Assembly: GCA_034766995.1 (NCBI GenBank)
Contig: CM068313.1
Span: 15,262,512 to 15,326,511, forward strand
DNA length: 64,000 bases
Source: Acanthacorydalis orientalis
Lineage: Eukaryota; Arthropoda; Insecta; Megaloptera; Corydalidae
Reading direction: 5' to 3'
Below the pieces are notes generated by a model, which saw only the letters and a list, made by a program, of their open reading frames with translations, did not search any database and had not been told where the DNA came from. Every line of letters begins with the position of its first letter. Position 1 is the stretch's first letter. The position numbers and the translations under genes are program-made. Below, piece by piece: positions 27,315-40,230 of this stretch.

Positions 27315-27760
27315 AAATGATTGCACGCACACGCACGCACGCACGCACTCAGACGCACACGCACGAATTATGTGTGAATTCTGCAAGAATGCTCCCTGAT
27401 CCTGATGATCCCGAACAGACTTGGTGTGTCGTGGGTGGCGGGCGACAAGTAGGACGCAAGAAATTTCGCGGGTCTTGGCTCTCTGTGACGGGGCGGACTG
27501 CAGAGCCGGTTCAATTTATAGCCGGTCTGCACGCTCCTCTATCTTTTAATACGCAAGGACCGCATTGAGTTTCGCGTCAGAACGTGTTTTGGTGACGGCC
27601 TGAAAAACCATGAATTTATACAACCGACAATGTCGTTAGCGTTTAATGCCGTTGTAATGGTTCTGTGTTCGAACAAAACGTTCTTTCATTATGTTCATTT
27701 CTCTTCGGCCGCATATTATTACATTCCCGCAAACGCGACATTCGCAGCCAGTTGTTAAAA
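27310..27760. promoter_or_regulatory. GC/CpG-rich island, candidate promoter or enhancer
   Basis: A (CGCACA)-type simple stretch (27320-27365) leads into the most GC-rich block of the window (GTCGTGGGTGGCGGGCGACA, GTGACGGGGCGGACTGC). An 83-codon plus frame (27317-27568) crosses the simple repeat and is not credible as a protein. AATTTATAGCC and CATGAATTTATACAACC are present. Nothing downstream is recognisable as a gene. Confidence 0.4.
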
Positions 27761-27987
27761 TGATTATAATGTAATTATGTTTTTTTTTTGTACTTAATTT
27801 ATTTAGGTTTTAACTGTTGACACTAAATATAAATAAGTTAATCAAATTGAATATTATTGTGTATGATAGTCATTTTGCAACTAAATAACACAACGATCAA
27901 GTAACCGAATGTTATTATTTAATAAAGTCATTTTGTTGGTAAAACTTTACAATGAAAGTTTCCAAAATTTATAATGAACTAGACAAT

Positions 27988-28031
<44 letters not shown>

Positions 28032-28318
28032 AAAATAACCGTCAATGGTACATATGTATATTTTTTTTAAATTTTACATACAATACGAACGCTTTTGGTA
28101 TTTTTTAAATACTGCAAAGAATAAACTAAAATATACTTTTGTAAAAAATACTCTTTCTATCGAAATACAACATTTTCGTTAAAAAACGCAAATCAATTAA
28201 TTTTCATTCCATCAGATATTTTGAAAATATATTATTTTATAAATTTATTTTATAAGTGCGCGATTCCTCAACATTTCTTCGTTCCGCTACTATATTTAAT
28301 AAAAATATTTTATAAATT
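27761..28318. other. AT-rich spacer with (TA)n 27990-28029
   Basis: One TA array. The last 60 bp before 28319 may be diverged RAD17 exon 4 sequence, but the match is too weak to claim. Confidence 0.45.
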
Positions 28319-28768
28319 TCTTAGAGATCAATCGATATTTGCTGATATTTTAAAGTTAATAGAGCGTATTTTTCAAATCTAATAGTTGGTCATTGCTACT
28401 TAAAATGTGATTATATTATCATTATTTTAAAGGACATATTCAAACATTGGAAAATCACCAATAATCTCTATATGTACAGATACAAAAGGTAAAGGATTAA
28501 ATATATCAAAAAAGTTGTTTACACAGGAAATTAAATATCTGTACCGTATTATTCATATTAGGTAAGGAGAGTATTTTCATTTTTTTAAAAAAAAGAAGAA
28601 TCAACAATTAACAAAGTGTGTACATTTTCATTAAAGAAAATAGTGGAACAATTAAAACTAATCTAAAAAATATATAATCAGAATTATTTTCTGTTTATTT
28701 CTTTTTTACAAACTATATTTTATTGAAGATCTTATTTGTAGTTTTAATCCAATATCAGACGCAGCTAT
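28319..28768 (+). pseudogene. Duplicated RAD17 fragment with its introns retained
   Basis: This stretch matches RAD17 46299-46759: the end of exon 4, the intron, all of exon 5, the next intron and the first bases of exon 6. Over the 129-nt exon 5 I count 7 differences (about 95% identity), with both splice sites kept (ttttaaag acceptor, gtaagg donor) and no stop. Four changes alter the residue (F to S, D to Y, H to R, T to I). Retained introns show copying at DNA level, not by reverse transcription. No Walker A region or promoter is present, so it cannot make RAD17. Confidence 0.92.
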
Positions 28769-29524
28769 AAATTTAACAAAAAAAGTAATTTATATATATA
28801 TATATATATACCATAAAGAAATAATAGGAATATATAACGGCTATAAAATTATATAGGAGACAGATAAATATTTAATTTGTCGAATAAAAATAGATTTTAT
28901 AATAAATATATCTGAATATTTACAATAGATAATAAGTATATAATTTATTATATACTTATAGCGTTATTATTATTTAACTACAGTTTAAATTAAAATTGAT
29001 TAAACCTGTAACATAGGATTTTAAGGAAACATCTTTTCTCGAATAGTTAATCAGTTTTGATTCATTAACTAGTCGATTATTTTTATGTAAATGAACTAAT
29101 AAAATATAAATTTACATTATAATAATGGTAAATATGTTATCTGATAAATCAGTAATTTTAACGATACAATTTTATTTCAAGAAACAAAATTGAATTATCA
29201 TAAAGTTCCTGTTTCCGTCTGCTGGTAGAGCAACTGAAAATATTTTACAGAATATACTAGTCGTATATATGAAACCTCGCCAAGATATTTATCTATTGTT
29301 AACGAATATAAATTAATCAAACAATATGTAGAAACAATAATGTTTATAATTTTAGTATGTCAATAATTCAAAGTTAAGAAAGAAAAAAGCGTAGATAAAA
29401 AATTAAAAATTCTAGTTTCAAAAATCATAAATAAAAAACTTTATCACATTCTAAATTTATGTGTAGCTTTTATGTTAGCAAACAATAATAAAAAGTATAT
29501 ATTTCGGGTTAATTTTAAATAGCT
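28769..29524. other. AT-rich intergenic DNA
   Basis: Short (TA)n at 28791-28810 just past the RAD17 copy; nothing else. Confidence 0.5.
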
Positions 29525-29900
29525 TTTTGCGGGATGGTTAATTAAACCGGACCTGTTGGCCAGCTGACAACTCCGCCACGGCTATGTTTATTACATACCG
29601 TACGGCGGTCTGTGACGCATGCAAATTCCGACGTTCGCTCGTGTTTTAAACTTGCGTCGAGGAGATTAGGGTGACTGCTGTTCAGCTCTCATCTAACACC
29701 GTTCAACTCTCTCTATCTCACTTATTTACCCCTTACACGAATTCCATCTGAATACTGAACAGAATGCGTCCGACGAGCTAAATAACTGATCTCTGTCGCG
29801 ACTCTGACATTCAAAAAATTTTTTTCATGACGCGCACATATCAACATGTCAGGTCGACATCGATTTCTAAAAACAAAGTTGGAGAGGTTTGTGAACCAGT
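29525..29900. promoter_or_regulatory. Island with homeodomain/POU-like sites, candidate enhancer
   Basis: Within 150 bp are GGTTAATTAAACC (homeodomain-like palindrome core), CCAGCTGAC (E-box), TGTTTATTAC (forkhead-like) and GCATGCAAATTCC (octamer ATGCAAAT). CpG is dense to about 29670. An 115-codon minus frame (30069-29722) overlaps its right side but resembles nothing known. Confidence 0.35.
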
Positions 29901-31129
29901 TATATATACGGATATATATGCCGTCGAATTTCGGTAATCGTTTACCATTAAGGAAGTCACATTTTTCACATTGGATTCCTAACAATGAATTTGATTTTTT
30001 TTTAACTTTTTTACAAAAGTAGCTCTTTAATAAAAAGTGATAAACTACTTGGCGTTCCATGTTGTACATTAATCAAACACTGGAAAAATATTTATACTGC
30101 ATAATTAAGATAAAAGCGAGTTGAGTAAGAAATTAACCCAGATATTTATGAAAATAAATATTTTTTAGAATAAAATATACAGAAAAAAATACTTAAAACA
30201 ATATAGAAAGCTCACATAAAAAATGTATCGATTAATCGCTTTTTTATACATGATATAATCAGTATTTTCAATGACTTGTAAAAAAATGAAATAAAAAACA
30301 GAAAGATAGCAAATAAATTGCTCTACGGTACCAAAATTTAAATATAGCAACAAAGATCGTCATGAAACTCAAAAATTCTCTTTCAGAAATGGTTTTTGTT
30401 CCGCAACGCGTAAAAAAAATTTCTGGCGAAAAATGTTCAATAAATTATTGTTAATCATTTCTGAATGTTTCTTATGCATATTTGAATGGCGGCACCATTA
30501 TCTTCAGAGAAAAAGCATTCTTGTTTTCTCTCTTTTCCAATCAAATGCTGCTACATACAAACTATTATTTTAAAAAATATAATAGTGCAAAAGAAAAATT
30601 AATATATCTAAAAACCGATCTCTCAAAACCGACAAATTTAATAACTTTATACGGTTTTTCATATTTTTTTTATCTACATTACGACTAACAAAATATATAA
30701 CCATATAATTATAAACCTTCGTTATTAATTATATCGAGTAAAATCAATTGCACTTCATACATTTTGATTTTAATAGAATTAAAAATAATTCAAATAAATG
30801 AAAAAAGGATCGAATAAAAACATTAGATGTTTTATATTATCTTATTTTCCCATAAAGTCAGGAATATTTTTTTAATAAACATTAATTTGATGTATACTCC
30901 GCTCGAAATCCATTTAAATCATGTAAATAAAATAGTATCATTTAAAATATTCAAAACGTTCACATGAAAGTCTATAAATAAACTATCGACCTTTCCCCAT
31001 TTCACAATTCAATTACAGATCTGTTTTTGATCGTATTGATTTACGACTATTTCCTACTAATAAATTCCTGTTTCTCTTTTTTCTTCAAATGTATTCAGTT
31101 TTGAAATTCGAGCAGTCCTGTTTCGCTTT
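29901..31129. other. AT-rich intergenic DNA
   Basis: Frames of 62-68 codons at 30165-30353 (-) and 30482-30688 (+) are hydrophobic, AT-driven and unsupported. Confidence 0.5.
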
Positions 31130-31460
31130 TTTCGCTACATCAATTTCCGCATACATAATAACAAGCATTTGATATATACGTTTCTTATAGCGTACTCACA
31201 CTAACCGGCAAAAGAATGGACAGTAAATCATCTTCAACTGAATCTGCCACAGACGCCATATATCTTATATCGTTTGAAATGTAGCATCGATAAAAAGCAA
31301 CGCTGTTTGACCTACTTTTTACCGAGTGTACACTGTATTATCGACGGACGAGTAACCGCCACATATTACACACTGTGACCGCTTTTAGAAGAAGCGTATG
31401 ACCCCAAGAGCTAGTTAGAATTAACGACGGTTGTAAGAAACTATGGTTTTAGTTAGATGG
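31130..31460. promoter_or_regulatory. Moderately CpG-rich island
   Basis: Composition shifts toward balanced bases with several CpGs (CTAACCGGCAAAAG, ATTATCGACGGACGAGTAAC, ATTAACGACGG). No open frame or splice pattern convinces me. It could be a conserved non-coding element. Confidence 0.25.
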
Positions 31461-32023
31461 TCCGGCACCAGACAAGAATTCCGATTGTAGTTTACGAATT
31501 GTTAGCATTTATTTGATTAAGAGACAAAATGATCAGTCTACCCACTTTTCACTATTAACATTAACAAAAACGAATTCCTCGAATAAACCTTCATTCAATA
31601 CAGAGATTCGTGTAAGAAAATTAAAAAAGTTTTGTAATTTTTGAAGAAAACCCATATAACTTTATATTATATAATATTTCGGAACGAAAATTATTTTAAA
31701 AGTAAAATAAAATTGAAAATGTAAATATTATTTTCAATGCAATTTAAGTAGAACAAAATATTTGTAAATTTACTATTTTATATTCTTATTAATATATCAA
31801 AGTGAAAAGAAAAATATTTAAAATATGTTTAAATTTTTATTTTCAAATTTCAATACAATTTAATAAAATTATTTATAAATATAAAACATTCAAATTGTTT
31901 AATTGAATGATATATATACAGTGGGACGCATATTTCAGACCAGCGGTTTAATCTATATTTTATTTATATTAAATACTTTATATACCTGAAATATTTTTTA
32001 ATAAGTTGAAATTAAATTTATTT

Positions 32024-32024
<1 letters not shown>

Positions 32025-32071
<47 letters not shown>
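32025..32071. repeat. (TA)n microsatellite
   Basis: About 22 TA units. Confidence 0.9.
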
Positions 32072-32073
<2 letters not shown>

Positions 32074-32824
32074 AAAATCCATTTAAAAGTATGCCCTATA
32101 TATATATACATATTCAAATAAATAATAAAGCAATGAAAAGCATATACTCGTATTACCAAAAAATATAACAGCAAGAAAAAACCTTGTATTTTTTTAATAT
32201 ATTTTTTTAAATAATCAAAACAAACACAAACAAAGAAAATACCACAAAATAATTCTTTTTTCTGTTTAATTATCTTCAATTAAATAATTGGTTTAATTTT
32301 CTTAACAAATATTGAAACGCAAATAAGATAAACTAATTCAAATAACGCAATAAAGTTGTTAAAACAATTCTCAATCAAATACATGTATATTTTTTTAGTT
32401 GTTTAATATTCTTATTTAATTTTTGCATTCAATTACATGATAGCAGTTGGTAGTTAACTGATATTAGAATATTAAGCTATAAATCTTATGATTCATATTA
32501 TAAATAATTTTGAAAGTAATTCTTAAATCCAATTGAAATAAAACCCTGTAGTTATGAAAAGGATACCACTATAAAATATACACATAAATTAAAATGTCCA
32601 ATAATTAAATCTTGTATATTTTGATGCACTTATATATATTTCAATATAAATTTCATTCTGAAAGCGCAGACGTATTTTTTTATAATTTGTGAAATATTAA
32701 TTTATATAAGGAACTGAATTTCGCATAGTAATAAATTATAATAATAGTAAATTCCTAGTTCCTACACATAATTCATCTTTTTTAATTTTTCTCTTTCTCT
32801 CTCGATCTCTTTATACACACGCTC

Positions 32825-32825
<1 letters not shown>

Positions 32826-32876
<51 letters not shown>
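32826..32876. repeat. (TA)n microsatellite
   Basis: About 25 TA units after a TCTC-rich stretch. Confidence 0.9.
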
Positions 32877-32880
<4 letters not shown>

Positions 32881-33364
32881 AAAATTCATACAAACTATAT
32901 TTCCATCACTAGATTACAATTTAATATGTATTCTTCAAAAAATAAAATATCTTATTTATCAAACATTTACTTCAAAATTAAAGTTTTATTCTTGCTACAA
33001 AAATATAATTTTATTTAAATGTCATATTTGTTTCCATTTTTGTCTCTCCTGAATAACGGGTGCGTCATTTTAAATGTAATAAATTAAAAGAGTTTAAGAT
33101 ATCGTAATAATTGAATATATGTTTTTACATTCACAACAATTTTTTTATTATTATAAACAAAATTCTATAAAATAGAATTCATATTAATAAACAATTATTG
33201 ATGTATTTTAATAGAAAACATTTGAATAAACTTTCAAATGGCACACCTACCAACCATAAACAAACAAAAAAAAAACTTAGGTTGACAATAATTAAAATAA
33301 ATGTACCTGTTTAATATTCTGGCCGCATGAAATGATTAATATTAAACATAGATATGTAATTGAC

Positions 33365-33378
33365 ATACACACACACAC

Positions 33379-33442
<64 letters not shown>
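33365..33442. repeat. Compound CA/TA microsatellite
   Basis: (CA)n, one CATATATACATA break, then a long TA array. Confidence 0.9.
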
Positions 33443-33447
<5 letters not shown>

Positions 33448-33788
33448 TGTATTCACAACACAGTACATACATAATATTACAATAACAAATACGAGGGAAC
33501 GTAATATTGTTATCGCACGTCAAAGTTATGGATATTGTTGACCGTGTGTTGTTTCGGTGCAAGTAAATTGACCTAAATAAACATAGTTCGAATAGACGGA
33601 ACACAGAAAATGGTCGACGGAAATTCGAAATTATTATCTTTGAATAATATATTCAATTGTATTCGTAACTGACAACTTGTGGTTACTACATAAATAAGAT
33701 GTCAGTTGATGTTATATATAATTCAAAGGATAAGTGAAGATGGGAAGAAAGTTAGAAGTCAGGAATCTTACAAATACATACCTGCATG

Positions 33789-33792
<4 letters not shown>

Positions 33793-33853
<61 letters not shown>

Positions 33854-33864
33854 GTATGTATGTA
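33793..33864. repeat. Compound TA/TATG microsatellite
   Basis: TA array ending in TATG units. Confidence 0.9.
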
Positions 33865-36800
33865 TAAACACAATGGGAGATACTGAAACAACAATGAAAA
33901 TGTTGACATTTTCCATGTTATAAAATAATAAAACAATGGGACATCTACAAGTTATAATAATCATGAAATGTTTATTTCCAACTCTAATTACATAGTGTTA
34001 TAAATTTTGTATAAAGCATTTTATGTTACACATTGTACAAAGCAATATAAAATATATAACGTTAAATATCTAAATACCTATTATGTTCATATGTTCTACT
34101 GTTTTGTCGAAATACGTTCAAAAAATAGCAAATTTTATAGTATTAACAACCATTTTCCAAATGAAAAATTCTTTTAAAATTTATAAAAATATTGCACAAA
34201 CTGTTTAAATATACAATTTTTATAGACTTTTTTTACTTATGGTTTATAATATTGATAATTATTTTATTTTATCAAATATTAAATTCTTTCTAAAGAAAAC
34301 AGTTCACGGAACGAAAAAATTCGAAATATATTTTGCCTCGTAAAATGTCTCTCTAGATTTATTGTATTCCCACTATGACATAATAAAAGTCCAGATATTT
34401 TTTTTGTGTGCATACAATCTTGTGAGAAAAATTACCACTGCGTGGTTACTAAAAAAAAAGTTCAAATCGTTTAAAAAACAATCATTTTAATCACACTCTC
34501 AATAATGATATGTAAAACTAACTGATTTGTTTATGAAATGAACTATATCTTATTTCATATAGGTTTTTTAAGAAAACAAATTTGATTTCCTGCATTTAAA
34601 TAAATTGTTACGTAATAATTATTATTATACATGAATCACACTGCAAAGTTTACTGCAGAAGTAAATCAAAATTATTTTATTTGTAAACTTTTATTCTTTA
34701 ACAGACAAATAGCTTTAATAGAACAAAAAAATAGTTTGTCTTACAGTTTTAAACTACTCCCAAATTTAATAAACTGCTTACAAACATAATTTGATCGAGG
34801 ATTTTTCATGATGACTGTAAGCACCTATATACAACTATTATGCAATTTCAGTTGCGACCTTTTTGTTCTCTATACTGATTCTCGTAGAAATCGGCAGACA
34901 TGTATCATCGACCAGATCACTGCATGATTTATTTTACAGTATAATCGAATCATTTACGGCATTTAAGTACTCTTAGAAATAATCATTAGTAAAACCATAA
35001 TAATCGTTAACAGTCGTTTAACTGTCAAAAACCTGTATTGTTTATGGATTATCCACAATTTGATGGGAGTCTAAATATAGACTGAATTAAGCAAAAGCAT
35101 AAAAAATAAATGACGATCAGTCAAATATTGTATTTAACAATACAACTTAAAAAAATGAGTTACAATTATAGTTACTGTTATGATTTAAAAAATAGTCAAA
35201 ATTATACACAATGAGTCCGATCTCCACAAGAATCTTCATCGAAAAAAGAAGGTTACAAATGAACACTACACAGCAACATCGAATGGAAATCTAGTAAAGT
35301 AAATCGAGCTGAGTGTTAATAGAAAAATAATTTCCCTTTTTTCAATCAATCAAATTATATCGTCACAACGGCACTAAGAAATTGTCGTACCAGCAATGTT
35401 GAACAGTACACTACTGCTCAGAAAAACAAATGTGTCTTTACTAAAATACTTCATCCAAATAGTCATAACCTCTCACACTGTAACTAAGCATCGTCATACA
35501 TTACTTGTCAGGCAAATGATTTTTTTAATAAATCGGATACGAAATTGATTACTCATTCATCTTACAATCCCAACATGACACATTACATTTTCTCTTTTTT
35601 CTCTGCAATAAAGGGATAAAATACAGAGATTATCGTTTAACGCCCCTGACACTACGATCGAATTCAAGTTCAAAATTCAAGTTCCAGAGACACCGTTTAA
35701 ATGATGGATCACATGCTCCAATAACAAATAAACGTACAAAACATAAAAGATAATAATTTAAAAAAAAACTATATATCAAGTTTTATCAAAACAAAAATAG
35801 TTATTCCTGTGAACGCAAAACTGTTAGCGTGTTAATGAAATCATTCTATTTAAAAATGAAAATTAAATAACCCGTAGTTCGCGTTAGTCCGCGTACATTT
35901 TTCAAAAGTGTGTAAATTATCCATAAAAATACATTTTTATAACAAATATATTTCAACTGAAAAAAGTCACTTTTTGTATTTAAATTAATTGATATATGCA
36001 TTTGCGCATTAAAAATAAAAAGGAAAAAAAAACAAGTAATAATTATAATTAATATATCAGTTAATGCATTTTATTACGACATTTGAATATGTGTTTCATT
36101 TCACTGCAAAACAAAATATCTGATAATTAACTATTTCAAGTTCCTTGTTTTTATCATTATTATTACAGTTTTACTACGTAAAAATAACACGACAATTAAG
36201 TATAAAAATAATGCAAGTCAAATGTTATCATCAATAGTAATTTTAACGTGAATCATCTATAATTAACATAAAAACATATAATTCGTGCGAGGTTTATTCG
36301 AGAAGTAAATAAAATTATTTTAATAATCATTCCTCATATAAGTCAAAATTCTAATAATTCATTGGGAAATATTTATTTACAATAGTTTAAGTACATTTTT
36401 ATACGATTTTCGTACATTGATATTGAAACAGAAGTTAAATAGCATATAGTTTTTATCTACTATCATACTTAACTAAACCAGCCATTAATTTAAATGTAAA
36501 TTATAAGCATGTATATACATACATCAACTTCCTTCAACTCTAACTTAAAAACTTGACTTTAGAAAATTATTTTTAAAAAAATTACACCTTCTTACATTTT
36601 TTACGACTGAAATTGATAAAGTTATACTGATTTTTATGATTTTATCATAAGTGATTTTTTTAATATTTAAAGAGTACATATATTACAAAAAACATACAAA
36701 GAAAGCAATACCAAAAACAAAGTTTTCACAAAAAATTGTCACAGTTTACTATTAAAAATATGAAATAATATTTTATTTATAAACCTATAATTTTTTAATA

Positions 36801-37644
36801 CCCCTTATATATGATATTTCATATCAAAGGTTGAACTTGACTATAAATGAGGATTATCTGAAATCTTTTTCATTATATTTGCTGTTGTGTTGTGTATATC
36901 GTGCCTTGTTGGTGAATAAATTATTTCAAATTATATATATTTATACATGTAAGTATTGTAAAATTTCTGTAGCAATTGACAGATTTCATTATTCAGATTT
37001 AACATTGAAAGCGTGTATTTTTTATTCATTTTTTTATTATCATTTCACACATGTAAATTTCAAATTATACACTCAGTACTTTTAATAATAATACTGTTTC
37101 TCTCTAATAATATGTTTGTTGTATTCGATTTGATTTTATAATTAGAATAAAAACCGCATTGATGCGGTTGGCATGGAAAAAATTTTATAATATAGTATTA
37201 CTTATTGTATTATTCAGTATATAAAGTAAAAACCACAACAAATTTATATTCTATTAAAGAAAAGATATTTATTAAACTGTGCCTAATAATTTATTTAAAT
37301 AAAAGATTGCATTTAAAAACTACCTGTATAAGCGTTTCAAATATTCATTTAACAAAAATAATTCACTGTGTTACTGTGTTTTCTTTAATACATTACCAGT
37401 TATTTTTACTCATCAATATTATTTTATTTTTAATTAATAAAATATCTTGTCATTTACAAATTAGAACTGAAAATGGACATCAACAAATGTGAATAATTTT
37501 ATACAAACATTCCTTCGACTTCTTTCCAATTTTTTTCATTTAATTTCGTGTCTTTTTTCAAATTTAAAAATTCCAGAAAATTATTCTAAAATTTGATACA
37601 TTTTTCATATAATAACTAATTATTATTCATTTCTTTCAGGCACA

Positions 37645-37738
37645 ATGAAATCTATATTTATATGGTTGCCTACAATCATTTTCTTTTCGGGATATTTATT
37701 TGAAGTAAATGGACGTTATTTAAAAGAAGGTATAATTA

Positions 37739-37781
<43 letters not shown>

Positions 37782-38949
37782 TATTAATTTGTGTTTATTC
37801 GTCTATGTACAGTACGTATTATACTTGAGAGTTAGTTATTTGGAGTTTTAGGGCGCTTCGATAGCTAAGGTCATTAGCGCCTACTTAAGAAGAGATAAAC
37901 TAACAAATAAAAGAAGTTTCATAAAAAAAAATATTCCGTATATAAAAGTGCATCGAAATATTTTTTATCGCTGACTGATGTTAAAAGTTATTTAAAACTA
38001 TAACTAACATTTTGTTTACAAAATGTACTGTTTATCTTCGTTTAATTTCATAAAAGACATTACTTTTAGTATCATTAATTGTACAAATAAATTTATAAGT
38101 TCCAAAATGCATCATTTTTTTTAAATAAATACATTCAAAGGTCTGTAACATTAATATATAAACTTTTTGATTAGAATAAAAACATAAACTGTATATTTCC
38201 ATATTTGAAACTTACATTTTAATGTATAAAGAAATCTATGTTTATGAAATCTGCAAAACAATGATTTCCATTAATGGTCCAAATTTTTCAATCAAAAATC
38301 TTAAAAATCAAATAACTTTTGACAGAATATCAGTAAAAAAATAAATACATAATTGTATATGCAGAAGATTAATAAATAAATGTATAACTTCAGTTTTAGA
38401 CAATACTTTTATTGCTGATTAAATAAATTTCTTAGTATTTATCATCGACTTGCCAACAAATATAAAAGTTTATTTTATTATTTCGACAATCTTCCGATTT
38501 TTAAAACAATATAAACATATTTTATTTTTTATATCGGTTCTTATAACTTACGTCAATTGCATTCAATATTTTAAAACTACTTACATTTTCTAAAGAATAC
38601 TTAACGAGATAAACTGCAAAATTTAATTATCTTTTAATTGTTTTCCTTAGTAACGCATTGTCAAGGACTCCCTTGTCCTCCAGGAACAACAGGATGTTTA
38701 ATCACTCGTACATCACAGGATGATATTTTGATTGTCACAAAAAAATGCATCAATGAAACAGGTAAACATATATTAAATAATTTATAGAAACAAAAAAAGA
38801 AACAGTCCTTTTACTTTTTTGTTCCAGGCGACGTTTTAAGGGAATCGAAAGATAATGAAACCAATCCATTCCCAAATGGTATATTTCAAAGTCAATCTTA
38901 CAGTAACAGCTACTCATTCAGCAAGCAATACCATAAAGAAATAATTTAA
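37645..38949 (+). CDS. Small secreted four-cysteine protein, 3 coding exons, family not recognised
   Basis: Exons 37645-37729, 38651-38761 and 38828-38949 join in frame (phase 1 at both junctions) to about 105 aa ending in TAA. An acceptor (ttctttcag) just before the ATG suggests an upstream 5' UTR exon. Residues 1-23 look like a signal peptide: MKS, then a hydrophobic run, ending near EVNG. The mature part has four cysteines within HCQGLPCPPGTTGC and KKC (spacing C-x4-C-x6-C-x16-C), then a Ser/Asn/Gln-rich tail ending HKEII. One NET sequon lies just after the last cysteine and a second in the tail. Two polyadenylation-like AATAAA runs follow at about 39012. Intron 1 contains a (TA)n array. 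I do not recognise the family; a secreted peptide, cuticle or immune effector are all possible. Splice signals and maintained frame make a real gene likely. Confidence 0.68.
37740..37778. repeat. (TA)n microsatellite in intron 1 of the secreted-protein gene
   Basis: Starts about 10 bp after the exon 1 donor. Confidence 0.88.
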
Positions 38950-39621
38950 AACACACACACACCTGCAGAGAATTCGGCTGATGAACTTACAGAAATAATT
39001 TAAAATGTGCAAAATAAATAAAATATCGAATATTTCAATAAGAAGCTTTAATGCAATTGTACTTGTATTATTTATCGATTTTTTCAAATAAAATAATGAC
39101 AATATAATTTCTATTTTCAATAAACATTCCTGATAAATCAACGAAGAAGAACACATCTTTGAATTATGCAACACCACCCTTTTCATTCTACGATTTTTCT
39201 CTTTAAGAACACGATATGGTTTTCCGATATTCATCCGCTTCTGTTATAATAACGAGTTTCCGTGATCTACTTTCAAATAAAAAGGCCTGTTATATTTTTG
39301 TCGGATAATCTTAAATTCTCGTGATTCTTTTTTAAACGACCACCTCCCATTTACACTTTCATTACAACCATGTACTGCATGCTATCTGATCAAGTGTGAT
39401 GCTTGTTCATGAGCATTGCTTTGTTCGACAAAATGGCCACGTTTTGTTGTCATTACATTGTGGTGAATTCGGACAATGTAGCGTAACGCTCGGTTGGTTG
39501 TTTTGACACAGTACTTTGTCTGACTCAACTGATTAATGAGCTGGTAACGACTTTGACAATTCTCTTGACATCACAGAACACATTAGTGACGATATTTTAC
39601 AACTTTTTATTGTTGTTATTG

Positions 39622-39718
<97 letters not shown>

Positions 39719-40011
39719 CATTACACAAAGTATAACGGGATAGTATAGGAAAATTAATTTAAAAAATTAAAAATTCATTTACTTTAATGAAAATAATACC
39801 TAAAAAAATTACCTCGGACTCATACAAGAAAACAATTGTTTATTTAAATACTTTATATGTTAATAAGTTTATCTAATTTCAAATGCAAAAGTGTACTTTG
39901 CATGTTATCAGCCAATCTGTCCGTATTCAATACATAAAATGTTAAAACCAGAGTCATGTCTGCAGTGTTTATCTATTTATCGGTCTACATTTATTTCCAA
40001 AATTTTCGTTA
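38950..40011. other. Intergenic DNA with (TA)n 39623-39715
   Basis: AATAAA signals near 39012 belong to the upstream gene. 39330-39600 has more balanced composition (CATTGTGGTGAATTCGGAC) with no frame. Confidence 0.45.
39623..39715. repeat. (TA)n microsatellite
   Basis: Two TA arrays around a CATATACATA break. Confidence 0.9.
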
Positions 40012-40021
40012 TTAACCCTTT

Positions 40022-40165
40022 CGCTGCTGTAGGCGCTCAACTAATATCGCCTGATCAGTGCTGTAGGCGCCTTTAGGCGCTCAACTCATTACCTGTACAG
40101 TGTTGTAGGCGCCTTTAGACTCTTAATTGACAATGTCGAGATAGTGCTGTTGACGCCTAAAGGCG
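40022..40165. repeat. Four-unit GGCGCC-containing subterminal repeat
   Basis: Units start near 40024, 40058, 40100 and 40144, about 34-44 bp apart. Each begins with a form of GTGCTGTAGGCGCC, and the second carries the near-palindrome TAGGCGCCTTTAGGCGC. The last unit has the inverted sense (GACGCCTAAAGGCG). It looks like a transposase-binding subterminal array. Confidence 0.65.
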
Positions 40166-40230
40166 TATATTTATTATCTAACATATTCATTGAATACAAA
40201 TCAAAGACTACCAGCTCATAGCTTCAGTCA

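Larger units (their letters stand above)
31461..37640. other. Long AT-rich region without recognised gene
   Basis: Contains (TA)n arrays listed separately. Slightly balanced stretches occur at 34840-35060, 35210-35480 and 35600-35720 without frames. A short hairpin AACCGCATTGATGCGGTT lies at 37150. The part just before 37640 should hold the 5' UTR exon of the secreted-protein gene. Confidence 0.5.

Noticed and set aside
37146..37165. AACCGCATTGATGCGGTT hairpin as a terminator
   Set aside because: Rho-independent style terminators do not apply to nuclear genes, and no transcript unit is placed to use it.
36831..37492. 84- and 95-codon plus frames upstream of the secreted-protein gene
   Set aside because: AT-driven Ile/Leu/Lys/Tyr composition, no domain, no splice support.
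37855..37892. GGGCGCTTCGATAGCTAAGG..GCGCC, resembling a tRNA-type A box or SINE head
   Set aside because: No B box and no cloverleaf could be drawn; left as a chance hairpin.
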